64,000 nt of DNA from Halocatena pleomorpha. Lineage in GTDB: Archaea; Halobacteriota; Halobacteria; Halobacteriales; Haloarculaceae. The notes below the pieces were generated by a model. The model saw only the letters and a program-made list of their open reading frames with translations, was not told the origin of the DNA and searched no databases. The stretch covers positions 1-64,000 of the forward strand of contig NZ_RRCH01000003.1 in the NCBI RefSeq assembly GCF_003862495.1, given 5' to 3'. Positions 1 to 8,453 of the stretch are shown here, piece after piece. A program made the translations under genes and the position numbers. Each line of letters opens with the position of its first letter. Position 1 is the first letter of the stretch.

Positions 1-265
1 CCGAGTACTGTCCCTTTCCCGGTTTGAGAGCAGTCACGTCGTTTGTGGTGAGCCGCTGTGTGAGTTCGGTCGCGTCCGGCCCATGAACTTCGATTTCGCC
101 CATGTGTGAGACATCGAACTTCCCGATCGACGCCCGAACAGCCTCGTGTTCTGTTCTGATCGAGTCGAATTCGACTGGCATCTCCCATCCGCCGAACGAT
201 GTCAGGGACGCCCCCCGGTCCGTATGAACATCGCCCAGCGGCGACTGTCGTAGCTCCTGTCCCAT
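1..265 (-). CDS. gcvT: Aminomethyltransferase GcvT, N-terminal part (runs off the left edge)
   Basis: This is the T protein of the glycine cleavage system, which transfers the methylene carbon of aminomethyl-lipoyl H protein to tetrahydrofolate. Only the first 88 codons lie in the window. The start ATG at 263-265 follows a GGAAGG ribosome-binding-like stretch and opens MGQELRQSPLGDVH. It continues with family hallmarks FGGWEMPVEF, FDVSHMGEIEV and TTNDVTAL, which form the folate-binding N-terminal domain. The frame is open to the window edge. The gene is divergent from nothing in view; its right neighbour on the same strand is an ABC exporter that is probably unrelated. The identification is secure from these motifs; the C-terminal domain cannot be checked. 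Confidence 0.93.
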   Translation of the reverse strand, partial: MGQELRQSPLGDVHTDRGASLTSFGGWEMPVEFDSIRTEHEAVRASIGKFDVSHMGEIEVHGPDATELTQRLTTNDVTALKPGKGQYS

Positions 266-332
266 ACGCCTTCCACGAACCGGACCGGGTAATCGTTTGC
301 CTCTCTGATTCGGACGACGCGACGGCCGGGCG

Positions 333-1181
333 CTACAGATCCACGCTCCGGAACCGAAGGGTGCCAAGCGCGGCCGGAAGGACGACCCACGCAATGAGAA
401 TGAGTAGTGCGAACCACGCCGAGAGGAAAAACGGATCGCCGGGCTGGGCGGTGAGTGCGTCATTGACGCTGGCGTCTGAAAGCGCCGCTCCCAGCACAGT
501 CCTGAACGCGCTGTTCGGATTCAACTGCGTGTACAACAGATACCAGTCCGGAACGCCCTGTCTGAAAAAGAGCGTCCCGCTGATGAACCAATCGACCCCC
601 ATTCCGATCGTTCCCCACAACCAGTTGAACAGGAGATAAACGCCGAAGATGCCGGCTCCGGCTTTCGTCGTGGATTTCGTCAGCGCGGAGAATCCGATCC
701 CAATACTCACGTAGGCAGCACCGAACAGGACGGCCAACAACACGAACAACGCGAACCGACCGGGTGACAGCTCGGGATACAAGGCCAACATGACGGCCGT
801 GGCAACGGCGAACCCGATGATGATCGACACCGCCAGTACGGTCACTCGCCCGACGAACTTGCCCGCTACGACGCTTGATCGACGGTGGGGCAGCGACAGG
901 AGGAGCTTCACGCTGCCGTTCTCGACCTCCCCTGAGATGGCCTTGTAGCCGAGCATCAACCCGATGACCGGAACGAGTATCGTGACTGGACCTTGCAAGA
1001 AATTCACGAACCCGAGCGAGGAGATTGCGCTGTTCGCACCCGCTTGCTGGAGCGCAGGGATCTGGGCGTACATGATTGCTGCTCCGGTCGCAAAGAGCAC
1101 GAACAACAACGACACAGCCCACAGCGTTTTCGACCGTCCGGCGTCACGGAAATCTTTCTGTGCGACGACCGTCCAACTCAT
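333..1181 (-). CDS. ABC-2 type transporter permease
   Basis: A 282-residue integral membrane protein of the ABC-2 permease type. A short N-terminal cytoplasmic stretch (MSWTVVAQKDFRDAGRSK) is followed by about six hydrophobic segments: near residues 20-40, 60-80 (GPVTILVPVIGLMLGYKAISG), 105-130, 140-165, 170-195 and 255-275. The motif GEVENGSVKLLLSLP after the second segment is typical of NosY/YhaP-like permeases that accompany a separate ATPase. Its start overlaps the stop of the upstream ATPase gene by 4 bp (ATGA), so the two are translationally coupled and form one exporter. The substrate cannot be told from sequence. Confidence 0.9.
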   Translation of the reverse strand: MSWTVVAQKDFRDAGRSKTLWAVSLLFVLFATGAAIMYAQIPALQQAGANSAISSLGFVNFLQGPVTILVPVIGLMLGYKAISGEVENGSVKLLLSLPHRRSSVVAGKFVGRVTVLAVSIIIGFAVATAVMLALYPELSPGRFALFVLLAVLFGAAYVSIGIGFSALTKSTTKAGAGIFGVYLLFNWLWGTIGMGVDWFISGTLFFRQGVPDWYLLYTQLNPNSAFRTVLGAALSDASVNDALTAQPGDPFFLSAWFALLILIAWVVLPAALGTLRFRSVDL

Positions 1182-2107
1182 GCAACCACCTGCCGTTCGT
1201 CGTTAGTGTACGCCATAAACAGGTCTTCGAGGCTCGCGTCCTCCGTTGCGAAGTCCTCAACAGTTGCACCACTCTCCTCGATCGTGCTCAACACCGCTGA
1301 TTTCGACCCGTCGTTGGCTTCGACCGTGATGGTCGTATCGTCGACCATAACTCCTGTTACGCCGTTGAGTGCTCTGAGCCGCTGTTTGATGTCGGCAGGC
1401 GTCTGGTCCACGTGAACAACCAGCGTCGATTGAGTACCGATCGCGTCCCGCAGTCCACTGATCGTGTCTTCTGCAACGAGTTCACCCTCTCGGAGAATGC
1501 CGACACGGTCACAAACAGAATCGACCTGCCCGAGAATGTGGCTCGAAAAGAAGACGGCTGCGCCGCGATCGCGCTCCTCACGGATGATCTCTCGCATCTC
1601 GCGAGCGCCCGCAGGATCCAAACCCGTCGATGGCTCATCAAGAATGAGCAGCTCCGGCTCGCCAACGAGTGCCATTCCGAGCACGAGCCGCTGGGCCATT
1701 CCTTTCGAGTAGCCACCTGCTTTCCGGTCGGCAGCCTCCGAGATTCCGACCCGCGCCAGCAACTCGTCGGGATCGTCGTCTGCGTCCTTCGAATCGATGG
1801 CGAACTGGAGGTGTTGCCGGCCAGTCAGCCGGTCGTACACGTGATAGCCGTCGGGCAACACCCCGACGCGCTGTCTGATCTGGGTACTCTCCGCGCGGGC
1901 GTCGTAACCAAGCACTCGCGCGTTTCCGGATGTCGGGCGCACGAAGTCCAACAGTACGTTGATCGTTGTTGATTTCCCCGCACCGTTTGGACCTAAAAAC
2001 CCGTATATCTCGCCGTCCTCTACCGTGAGATTGAGATCATTCAGAGCAATGACATCTCCAAACCGCTTTGTCACGCCTTGGAGCTCAATGGCAGCCATAC
2101 CGCTCAT
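1178..2107 (-). CDS. ABC transporter ATP-binding protein (ABC-2 exporter)
   Basis: A 309-residue ATPase that would power the permease encoded just downstream. Walker A is GPNGAGKST near residues 39-47, the signature is YSKGMAQRL near 140, Walker B is LLILDEPSTGLDP near 155-167, and the H-loop histidine is in FFSSHIL. The C-terminal ~85 residues form the extra domain usual in CcmA/NatA/DrrA-type exporter ATPases. Start 2107 gives MSGMAAIEL; an internal ATG at 2098 is an alternative. The upstream region 2110-2165 is very AT-rich and holds TATA-like runs. Related pairs export drugs, sodium or lipids; nothing here decides the substrate. Confidence 0.93.
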   Translation of the reverse strand: MSGMAAIELQGVTKRFGDVIALNDLNLTVEDGEIYGFLGPNGAGKSTTINVLLDFVRPTSGNARVLGYDARAESTQIRQRVGVLPDGYHVYDRLTGRQHLQFAIDSKDADDDPDELLARVGISEAADRKAGGYSKGMAQRLVLGMALVGEPELLILDEPSTGLDPAGAREMREIIREERDRGAAVFFSSHILGQVDSVCDRVGILREGELVAEDTISGLRDAIGTQSTLVVHVDQTPADIKQRLRALNGVTGVMVDDTTITVEANDGSKSAVLSTIEESGATVEDFATEDASLEDLFMAYTNDERQVVA

Positions 2108-2205
2108 TGTGCGTCATGGACTATAACAGTGATTATTTCGTAGTTTTATTATATTATAATTTTGTGCAGATACGTTCTACGTATGAATAACTTTTCACAT
2201 CAATG

Positions 2206-2799
2206 TCATTGTGTTTGGTGTTCCCGATACTCTGACTGTGCGATGCTGTACCGCACCACATCCACGACAGTGCCGTCCTGATAGGCGATGTGGTTGCGAA
2301 GGTGGCCCTCGCGGCGGCCGCCGTGTGCCTCGACGTATTTCCGAATCGCGCGCTCTGAACTGTCGTTATCCGGATGGTGGCTGACAGTCACAAGATCCAG
2401 ATCCAACCGCTCGAACGCCAGTTCCATGAGCGCATTCGCCCGCTCCCCGGAGTAGCCACGCCCCCACAGCGGCTTGCGCAACCAGAGTCCAAACGTTCCC
2501 ACTCGCCGCTTCCAGTCGATCCCGAGTCCCGTCGTTCCGCCGAATTCGCCCGCGTTCGCTTCGGTCTTCTGTGGATACACCACGTACGTCGCTTCCTCGC
2601 CCTCCGCCCAAGCGTTCTGTTGGCGTTCGATGAACGTTCGGGTCTCGTTCAGCGATCGGTGAGGTGACCAGTTGAGGTGTCGCGTGATCTCCTCGATGTG
2701 GGGGGCGTCGACCGACGCGTGCTCGTAACACTCAAACAGGTGTTCCGTCGTCAACCGGTCGAGTACCAGCCGATCGGTCTCGATCGTCTCCGGAAACAT
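2206..2799 (-). CDS. GNAT family N-acetyltransferase (RimJ/RimL type)
   Basis: A 197-residue acetyl-CoA-dependent N-acetyltransferase of the RimJ/RimL-like subfamily. The start ATG at 2799 opens MFPETIETDRLVLDRL, the usual N-terminus of the family; an ATG 15 bp upstream is possible. The central strand GTTGLGIDWKRRVGTFGLWL is followed by the acetyl-CoA pyrophosphate loop PLWGRGYSGERANALMELAF near residues 112-131, matching the Q/RxxGxG/A pattern as WGRGYSGE. The acceptor may be a protein N-terminus or a small amine and cannot be inferred. It is a single gene with its own transcription unit. Confidence 0.88.
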   Translation of the reverse strand: MFPETIETDRLVLDRLTTEHLFECYEHASVDAPHIEEITRHLNWSPHRSLNETRTFIERQQNAWAEGEEATYVVYPQKTEANAGEFGGTTGLGIDWKRRVGTFGLWLRKPLWGRGYSGERANALMELAFERLDLDLVTVSHHPDNDSSERAIRKYVEAHGGRREGHLRNHIAYQDGTVVDVVRYSIAQSEYREHQTQ

Positions 2800-2940
2800 A
2801 GCTGATACTATCACGAAACGACGATAAGCGTTCTGCAGCTGTGTGAATGTATGACGTAGGCGGTGTGCAGTGTTCTCGATCGAAGCGTGGGGCAGCGATA
2901 CCGGAACAGTCTGTGGGAAATATCGGCTTTTAGGGGTTGA

Positions 2941-2950
2941 TTTTATTTAT
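2941..2950 (+). promoter_or_regulatory. TATA-like box of the vapBC pair
   Basis: The AT run TTTTATTTAT lies 20-29 bp before the vapB ATG at 2970, the spacing expected for a leaderless archaeal transcript. This supports ATG 2970 over the upstream in-frame start at 2937, whose codons would overlap the box. Confidence 0.5.
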
Positions 2951-2969
2951 TTCCACCATTACATCAGGT

Positions 2970-3200
2970 ATGTCCGAGACAACGCTCGATAGTCGCGGTC
3001 GGCTCACGCTTCCCAAAGCGATACGAGAACGGCACGGGGAGCGTTACCACATCGTTGAGCTGCACGATAGCATTAAACTCGTTCCCATCGCGGACGATCC
3101 GCTCTCAGCACTCCGAGAGGAGTTCGCAGGCGTTGAGCAGTCGGTCGATGAACTCCGCGAACACGCGCGACGTGATGCGCTTGATGAGGCTGGCAGGTGA
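2970..3200 (+). CDS. vapB: AbrB/MazE/SpoVT-type antitoxin (VapB-like)
   Basis: A 76-residue protein opening MSETTLDSRGRLTLPKAIRE, the swapped-hairpin AbrB fold of many antitoxins that bind DNA as dimers and neutralise a cognate toxin. The C-terminal half is acidic and helical, the part that normally wraps the toxin. Its TGA stop (3198-3200) is immediately followed by the ATG of a PIN-domain gene. The pair therefore has the standard VapBC order and coupling. A TATA-like box lies about 25 bp upstream. Autoregulation by the antitoxin or complex is typical of the family but no clear operator is visible. Confidence 0.85.
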   Translation: MSETTLDSRGRLTLPKAIRERHGERYHIVELHDSIKLVPIADDPLSALREEFAGVEQSVDELREHARRDALDEAGR

Positions 3201-3536
3201 ATGTACGTCGAAACTGATTTTCTGCTCGCACTCATCAAGGACGACGATTGGCTCAGTGACGCCGCCGAGACGGTGTATCGCGAACACCGGGAATCACTCT
3301 GGACATCGCAGTTCACACTCATCGAGCTCCTTGCTAATGCGTCCAGTCTCATCGACGTTCGGAGTGATGTCGAGACGGTCGTTGTGGCGGCGAGCCACGT
3401 CGAAGAGCACGGATTCACCCCTTTCGACGCGCTCCATCTCGTCGAATCGGACGGCAACACTGTCGTGTCGAGTGATGGATCGTACGAAGGGTTCGCGCCC
3501 CGTCTCGATCTGAACACAGTCGATGAGCAAGCGTGA
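3201..3536 (+). CDS. vapC: PIN-domain ribonuclease toxin (VapC-like)
   Basis: A 111-residue PIN-domain protein, predicted to cleave RNA with metal-bound acidic residues. The expected carboxylates are present: D6 in MYVETDF, the glutamate in TLIELLANA near residue 42, the aspartate in FDALHLVE near 79, and the aspartate in VSSDGSYEG near 91. It directly follows the AbrB-type antitoxin gene with no gap. Its 3' end overlaps a 42-codon frame that in turn overlaps rfcL. The length is normal for VapC and the active site looks intact, so a functional toxin is likely. Confidence 0.88.
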   Translation: MYVETDFLLALIKDDDWLSDAAETVYREHRESLWTSQFTLIELLANASSLIDVRSDVETVVVAASHVEEHGFTPFDALHLVESDGNTVVSSDGSYEGFAPRLDLNTVDEQA

Positions 3537-3651
3537 GGGACTGACTTCGAACAACCTCAGCGTTAAGTTCGAACCCCTCCGAGAGCAGGTAACGAATGTG
3601 CTCGAACAGGCCGCATACGAACGCAACGGTGGTGTGTCGGGGCAACGATGA
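3523..3651 (+). CDS. Candidate 42-residue ORF bridging vapC and rfcL
   Basis: An open frame of 42 codons starts at ATG 3523 inside the last codons of vapC and ends at TGA 3649-3651. That stop overlaps the rfcL start in an ATGA. The product begins MSKREGLTSNNLSVKFEPL, is hydrophilic and has no recognisable domain. The overlaps at both ends would couple translation from vapC through to rfcL, which argues for a translated spacer or leader peptide. The short length means chance cannot be excluded. I see no family match. Confidence 0.35.
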   Translation: MSKREGLTSNNLSVKFEPLREQVTNVLEQAAYERNGGVSGQR

Positions 3652-5099
3652 CTGATTGGACCGAGAAGTACCGGCCGACCACACTGGACGAAGTTCGGGG
3701 GAACAACAAAGCCCGTGACGCGCTCCGCAAATGGGCCGAGTCGTGGGACGAACACAGAGAGAGTGCCATTCTCCACGGCAGTCCCGGCGTCGGGAAGACG
3801 TCGGCGGCCCACGCGCTCGCAAACGATATGAACTGGTCGACCATCGAGCTCAACGCCAGCGACCAACGCACTGCGGACGCGATCGAGCGGGTTGCCGGCG
3901 GCGCTGCGATGAATCAGTCGCTGTCTGGCACCGGACGACAGCTCGTGCTCTTGGATGAGGCGGACAACATACACGGTAACGCCGACCGGGGCGGTGCGCG
4001 TGCTGTCACCGAACTCGTCAAAGAGACTCAACAGCCGATGGTGCTCATCGCAAACGAGTATTACGAGATGTCGAACGCGCTCCGGAACGCCTGTCAGGAG
4101 ATCGAATTTCGAGACGTGTCGGCGCGGTCGATCGTCCCCGTGCTCAGGGACATCTGTCGGAAGGAAGACATCGAATACGAATCAGCAGCGCTCGATGCGA
4201 TCGCGGAGACCAACAGCGGGGATCTCCGGGGCGCGGTGAACGATCTTCAAGCGATCGCTGGCAACCGCGGACGGATCGAAGAGTCCGATGTCATCACCGA
4301 TGACCGCGATCAGACAGAGGGGATCTTTCAGTTGCTTGATGCCGTTTTTAAAGAAGAAGACGCCCGTGGTGCCCTTGAATTCTCGTACGATGTAGACGAA
4401 ACGCCTGACGATGTCATCAACTGGATCGAGGACAACGTTCCGAAGGACTACCACGGAGCGGAGCTTGCTGACGCCTATGAACGCCTCGCTGCTGCCGACC
4501 GATGGCTCGGGCGCGTCCGTGCGACACAGAACTACTCCTACTGGCGATACGTGAGCGACAACACAACCGCGGGCGTCGCTGCCGCGCGTCGAGAACCCAA
4601 AGGCGGCTGGACGCGCTACAGTCCGCCAAGCTACTGGTCGAAGCTCGGTCGATCGAAAAGCACCCGATCCAAACGGGACTACATCGCCCAGCAGATCGCT
4701 ACGTCGAGTGGAACGAGCATCGCAACCGCTCGCAGGGAGATACTCCCCTACCTCGCGACGATGACCCACCATTGTACCAACCGCGAGCTTACGGTCATTA
4801 TGGCCGCCCGCTACGATCTCGACGCCGAACACGTATCGTTCGTTACTGGTAGTGGTGAAAACACGAAAAAAGTCGAATCCATCGTTGCGGAGGCCCAACG
4901 ATTACGGTCGACGCCCGAATCGGGAGACGCAGACGGGACCACCGACGATTCGACACCCGAGGAAACCGCGTCTCCCGACAGTACGGAACCGGACGGCGGT
5001 GAGACGGACGACACCGACGAAACGGACGACCCTACCGAAACAGACGACGCTGACCGCGAAAACGACGATCAGCAGACCGGACTCGGGGATTTCGTGTGA
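3648..5099 (+). CDS. rfcL: Replication factor C large subunit (clamp loader)
   Basis: A 483-residue AAA+ ATPase that, with RFC small subunits, opens the PCNA ring and loads it on primed DNA. It begins TDWTEKYRPTTLDEVRGN, the RFC box. Walker A is GSPGVGKTS near residues 44-52, Walker B is LLDEADNI near 103, and sensor regions follow (NACQEIEFRD; SGDLRGAVNDLQAI near 195). The C-terminal collar domain follows. After about residue 420 comes a long Asp/Glu/Thr-rich tail ending QQTGLGDFV, which resembles a PCNA-interacting PIP box (QxxLxxF). Length and architecture match haloarchaeal RfcL. It lies downstream of vapBC, possibly read through from it. Confidence 0.96.
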   Translation: MTDWTEKYRPTTLDEVRGNNKARDALRKWAESWDEHRESAILHGSPGVGKTSAAHALANDMNWSTIELNASDQRTADAIERVAGGAAMNQSLSGTGRQLVLLDEADNIHGNADRGGARAVTELVKETQQPMVLIANEYYEMSNALRNACQEIEFRDVSARSIVPVLRDICRKEDIEYESAALDAIAETNSGDLRGAVNDLQAIAGNRGRIEESDVITDDRDQTEGIFQLLDAVFKEEDARGALEFSYDVDETPDDVINWIEDNVPKDYHGAELADAYERLAAADRWLGRVRATQNYSYWRYVSDNTTAGVAAARREPKGGWTRYSPPSYWSKLGRSKSTRSKRDYIAQQIATSSGTSIATARREILPYLATMTHHCTNRELTVIMAARYDLDAEHVSFVTGSGENTKKVESIVAEAQRLRSTPESGDADGTTDDSTPEETASPDSTEPDGGETDDTDETDDPTETDDADRENDDQQTGLGDFV

Positions 5100-5120
5100 G
5101 GAAACGAACGCAACCAGATT

Positions 5121-6011
5121 CTATTTGGAATCGTGAACCGTAGACTCCTGACCGGGTAATTGTCCAGTTCCTCGGAAAACGAACCACCCGGCAGCAAGGA
5201 GAATGAGACCTAACGCCACTGTGAGGCCGTCAGATACCACCGGTGAGACCGCTCCCCACAGCTGTCGGTCGACCAGCATTTGTGCGGTAAGCACGACTGC
5301 TCCGACCGTCGATAGCTGGCTCACGCGGGTGATCGCCCGCGCTGAATCTCTCGCTGCGAATCGCGCAGTCCAGACAGCCATGGAAACGAGCAAAGCGAAC
5401 AACAGCAAGGACAGCGCGTAGTAGACGATTTGCACCACCGGAGAGTACACGAACACGGTCCCGTAGTTGAACAGATACTGGATCGGCAACAAGACGAGTG
5501 CGGTCAGGACGCCCCAGCGGAGTCGGGACCGGAACTGTCTGCGATCGGCTTTATCTGTCGGCGGCGAGGAAACCGTGAGTGCTGTTGCGACCGTCAGCAA
5601 GGCGAGGATAGCGAGCGCAACAGTGTAATGTAAGAGCTGTACACTCGGTGCGTACCCCCACGGGAAGACACCACTCAGCGTTACGGTCACCGCTCCCAGC
5701 CCGATCTGGAGTGGTAACAGTCCCACTGCGAGCGTGATCGCCCACGCCACCCGACGATCGTCCTGTCGCGTCCAGCCGGCGTACGCTGCCCCAAGGATGA
5801 CAAAGCCGGTGATCATGGCGACGAGTCGGTGGAACCACTCGATGAAGCTCGGAATGTTCGCCGGGAACAGCCCCAGCCATCCATCACAGAACGGCCACCG
5901 CGCACCACACGTCAGTCCGGCACCGAACGCGGCGGTGTAGATGCCGAGCAACATGAGAACGTACGTCAGCCCCGTCGTGGCCACCATGAGCCGACGGAAT
6001 CGAACCCTCAT
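5121..6011 (-). CDS. ctaA: Heme A synthase / cytochrome oxidase assembly protein (CtaA/COX15 family)
   Basis: A 296-residue membrane protein that oxidises the C8 methyl of heme O to the formyl group of heme A. About eight hydrophobic segments are visible. The first loop contains GAGLTCGARWPFCDGWLGLFP, with the paired cysteines typical of this family. It is followed by WFHRLVAM, giving a heme-ligand histidine; a later conserved histidine is in VQLLHYTVALA. The start at 6011 (MRVRFRRL) is preferred over 6050 because the extra 13 residues are polar and unlike the family. Its 3' end converges on rfcL. Confidence 0.9.
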   Translation of the reverse strand: MRVRFRRLMVATTGLTYVLMLLGIYTAAFGAGLTCGARWPFCDGWLGLFPANIPSFIEWFHRLVAMITGFVILGAAYAGWTRQDDRRVAWAITLAVGLLPLQIGLGAVTVTLSGVFPWGYAPSVQLLHYTVALAILALLTVATALTVSSPPTDKADRRQFRSRLRWGVLTALVLLPIQYLFNYGTVFVYSPVVQIVYYALSLLLFALLVSMAVWTARFAARDSARAITRVSQLSTVGAVVLTAQMLVDRQLWGAVSPVVSDGLTVALGLILLAAGWFVFRGTGQLPGQESTVHDSK

Positions 6012-6128
6012 ACACGTTGCTCCGTTCTGAGACCATTTGAATCCCCTCACTCGGTGACGGTCCTCGTTTCGTTCTGTACGGAATCGGATCGAGTAGTCTG
6101 CCGTGGTAGAGCGAGTGTATCGAGGTAG

Positions 6129-6136
6129 TTATTTAG
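6129..6136 (+). promoter_or_regulatory. TATA-like box upstream of maeB
   Basis: TTATTTAG lies 23-30 bp before the ATG at 6159, the expected distance for a leaderless start. This supports the chosen start of the malic enzyme gene. Confidence 0.45.
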
Positions 6137-6158
6137 GGTTCCTCTGCAGAGGGCGAAT

Positions 6159-8411
6159 ATGGGACTAGATGAGGATTCGCTGGCGTATCATCGGCGGTCT
6201 CCGGCAGGAAAAATAGCGATGTCGACAACGAAACCGACGAGTACGCAGCGCGATCTGAGCTTAGCGTACTCGCCGGGTGTTGCCGCTCCGTGCCGTGCGA
6301 TCGACGAAGATCCGACAGCGGCCTACAAGTACACGACCAAGGGAAATTTGGTGAGCGTCGTTTCGAACGGCAGCGCGGTGTTAGGACTGGGCGATATCGG
6401 CGCTCAAGCCTCAAAGCCCGTGATGGAGGGCAAAGGTGTGCTGTTCAAGCGGTTCGCGGACATCGACGTGTTCGACATCGAACTGAACGAATCCGATGTG
6501 GACGCGTTCGTGGACGCAGTCGCGGCAATGGAACCGACGTTCGGTGGCATCAATCTCGAAGACATCGCGGCCCCGGCGTGTTTCGAGATCGAACAGCGGT
6601 TGCGCGAGCGCATGGACATTCCCGTGTTTCACGACGACCAACACGGCACCGCTATCATTTCCGGTGCTGCCTTGGTGAACGCCGCCGAGATCGCAGATAA
6701 ACAGCTCTCCGATCTCGACATCGTCTTTTCCGGCGCGGGCGCGAGCGCGATCGCCACAGCACGATTTTACGTCTCCCTCGGCGCTAAAAAGGAGAACATC
6801 ACCATGTGTGATTCCTCGGGAATCATTACCCAATCGCGCGTGGCAAGTGGCGAAATCAATAATTTCAAACAGGAGTTCGCGCGCGACATTCCGGGCGGCG
6901 ATCTGTCGGACGCGATGGCCGGCGCGGACGTGTTTGTGGGGTTGTCTGTCGGGGGGATCGTCAGCCAAGAGATGGTCCAGTCGATGGCACGAGATCCGAT
7001 CGTGTTCGCCATGGCGAACCCGGACCCGGAGATCGACTACGAGGAGGCCAAAGCTGCCCGTGAAGATACGGTGATCATGGCGACAGGCCGGTCGGACTAC
7101 CCCAACCAGGTCAACAACGTGCTGGGCTTTCCGTTCATCTTCCGGGGTGCCTTGGACGTTCGCGCGAGCGAAATCAACGAAGAGATGAAAGTGGCGGCGG
7201 CGCGCGCGCTCGCTGACCTGACTCGACAGGACGTTCCCGACGCGGTCGTCAAGGCGTACGGTGATCAGCCCCTCCAGTTCGGATCGGAGTACATCATTCC
7301 CAAGCCGCTGGATCCGCGGGTGTTGTTCGAGGTGTCGGGAGCAGTCGCCCAAGCGGCTATCGACAGCGGCGTCGCCCGCGAAACGATCGAGCAACCGAGC
7401 TACCGCGAACAGCTAGAGGCCCGACTCGGCAAATCCCGCGAGATGATGCGAGTGGTGCTCAACAAGGCCAAATCCGCTGACCAGCGCATCGTCTTAGCGG
7501 AAGGCACCAATGAAAAAGTCATCCGAGCAGCCCACCAGCTCATCGAGCAGAACATCGCACAGCCAATCCTCATCGGTGACAGGGACGTGATTCATGACAC
7601 TGCCGGCTCGCTCAGACTAGAGATGGATCCGGAGATCGTTGATCCGAGCGAGGATTCGCTGACAACGTACGCAGATCACTTGTACGAACTGCGAAAACGC
7701 AAAGGGATGACCCGTCGTGAAGCAGACGACCTGATCCACGATGGGAATTTCTTGGGTAGTGTGATGGTTGATGTTGGAGACGCGGACGGACTGCTGGCGG
7801 GATTAACACACCACTATCCGTCGGCGTTGCGCCCGCCCTTGCAAGTGATCGGTACCGCTCCCGAGGCTGACTACGCGGCCGGAGTCTATCTGTTGACGTT
7901 CAAAAACCGGGTGGTGTTCTGTGCGGACGCGACGGTGAATCAGGATCCGAACGCAGCGGTGTTAGCCGAAATCGCCCAGCACACGGCAGCACTGGCCCGG
8001 CGATTCAACGTCTCCCCACGGGTGGCGTTCCTTTCCTATTCGGATTTCGGCAGCGTGCGCACCGAAGGCACCGTCAAGCCACGGGAGGCGGCCAACCAGT
8101 TGCGCGTTGATCCCTCGGTCGACTTCCCGGTCGACGGTGAAATGCAGGCCGACACCGCAGTGGTCGAAGAGATGTTGACGGGAACGTACGATTTCGCTGA
8201 GCTTGATGAGCCCGCGAACGTTCTCGTATTCCCGAATCTCGAAGCGGGGAACATCGGCTACAAACTGCTCCAGCGGTTGGGCGGGGCCGACGCGATCGGT
8301 CCGATGCTGGTCGGAATGGCAAAACCCGTTCACATCCTCCAACGCGGCGACGAAGTCGCAGACATCGTCAATCTCGCCAGTATCGCTGCTGTCGACGCAC
8401 AAACGAATTAG
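6159..8411 (+). CDS. maeB: Malic enzyme fused to a phosphate acetyltransferase-like domain (MaeB type)
   Basis: A 750-residue two-domain enzyme that oxidatively decarboxylates malate to pyruvate, usually with NADP. Residues 1 to about 410 form the malic enzyme part. Visible there are the malate region ([12 protein letters not shown]), [21 protein letters not shown] with its catalytic lysine, the metal-binding acidic stretch [14 protein letters not shown] and HDDQHGTAI, and the dinucleotide loop [15 protein letters not shown]. Residues from about 430 to the end resemble phosphotransacetylase ([46 protein letters not shown]). In MaeB proteins this second domain is thought to be regulatory, sensing acetyl-CoA. 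Full length, single transcription unit. Confidence 0.95.
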   Translation: MGLDEDSLAYHRRSPAGKIAMSTTKPTSTQRDLSLAYSPGVAAPCRAIDEDPTAAYKYTTKGNLVSVVSNGSAVLGLGDIGAQASKPVMEGKGVLFKRFADIDVFDIELNESDVDAFVDAVAAMEPTFGGINLEDIAAPACFEIEQRLRERMDIPVFHDDQHGTAIISGAALVNAAEIADKQLSDLDIVFSGAGASAIATARFYVSLGAKKENITMCDSSGIITQSRVASGEINNFKQEFARDIPGGDLSDAMAGADVFVGLSVGGIVSQEMVQSMARDPIVFAMANPDPEIDYEEAKAAREDTVIMATGRSDYPNQVNNVLGFPFIFRGALDVRASEINEEMKVAAARALADLTRQDVPDAVVKAYGDQPLQFGSEYIIPKPLDPRVLFEVSGAVAQAAIDSGVARETIEQPSYREQLEARLGKSREMMRVVLNKAKSADQRIVLAEGTNEKVIRAAHQLIEQNIAQPILIGDRDVIHDTAGSLRLEMDPEIVDPSEDSLTTYADHLYELRKRKGMTRREADDLIHDGNFLGSVMVDVGDADGLLAGLTHHYPSALRPPLQVIGTAPEADYAAGVYLLTFKNRVVFCADATVNQDPNAAVLAEIAQHTAALARRFNVSPRVAFLSYSDFGSVRTEGTVKPREAANQLRVDPSVDFPVDGEMQADTAVVEEMLTGTYDFAELDEPANVLVFPNLEAGNIGYKLLQRLGGADAIGPMLVGMAKPVHILQRGDEVADIVNLASIAAVDAQTN

Positions 8412-8453
8412 TGTTATCCGCAACAGACGGGACCCTCCCGAGCGGTTTCGGGA

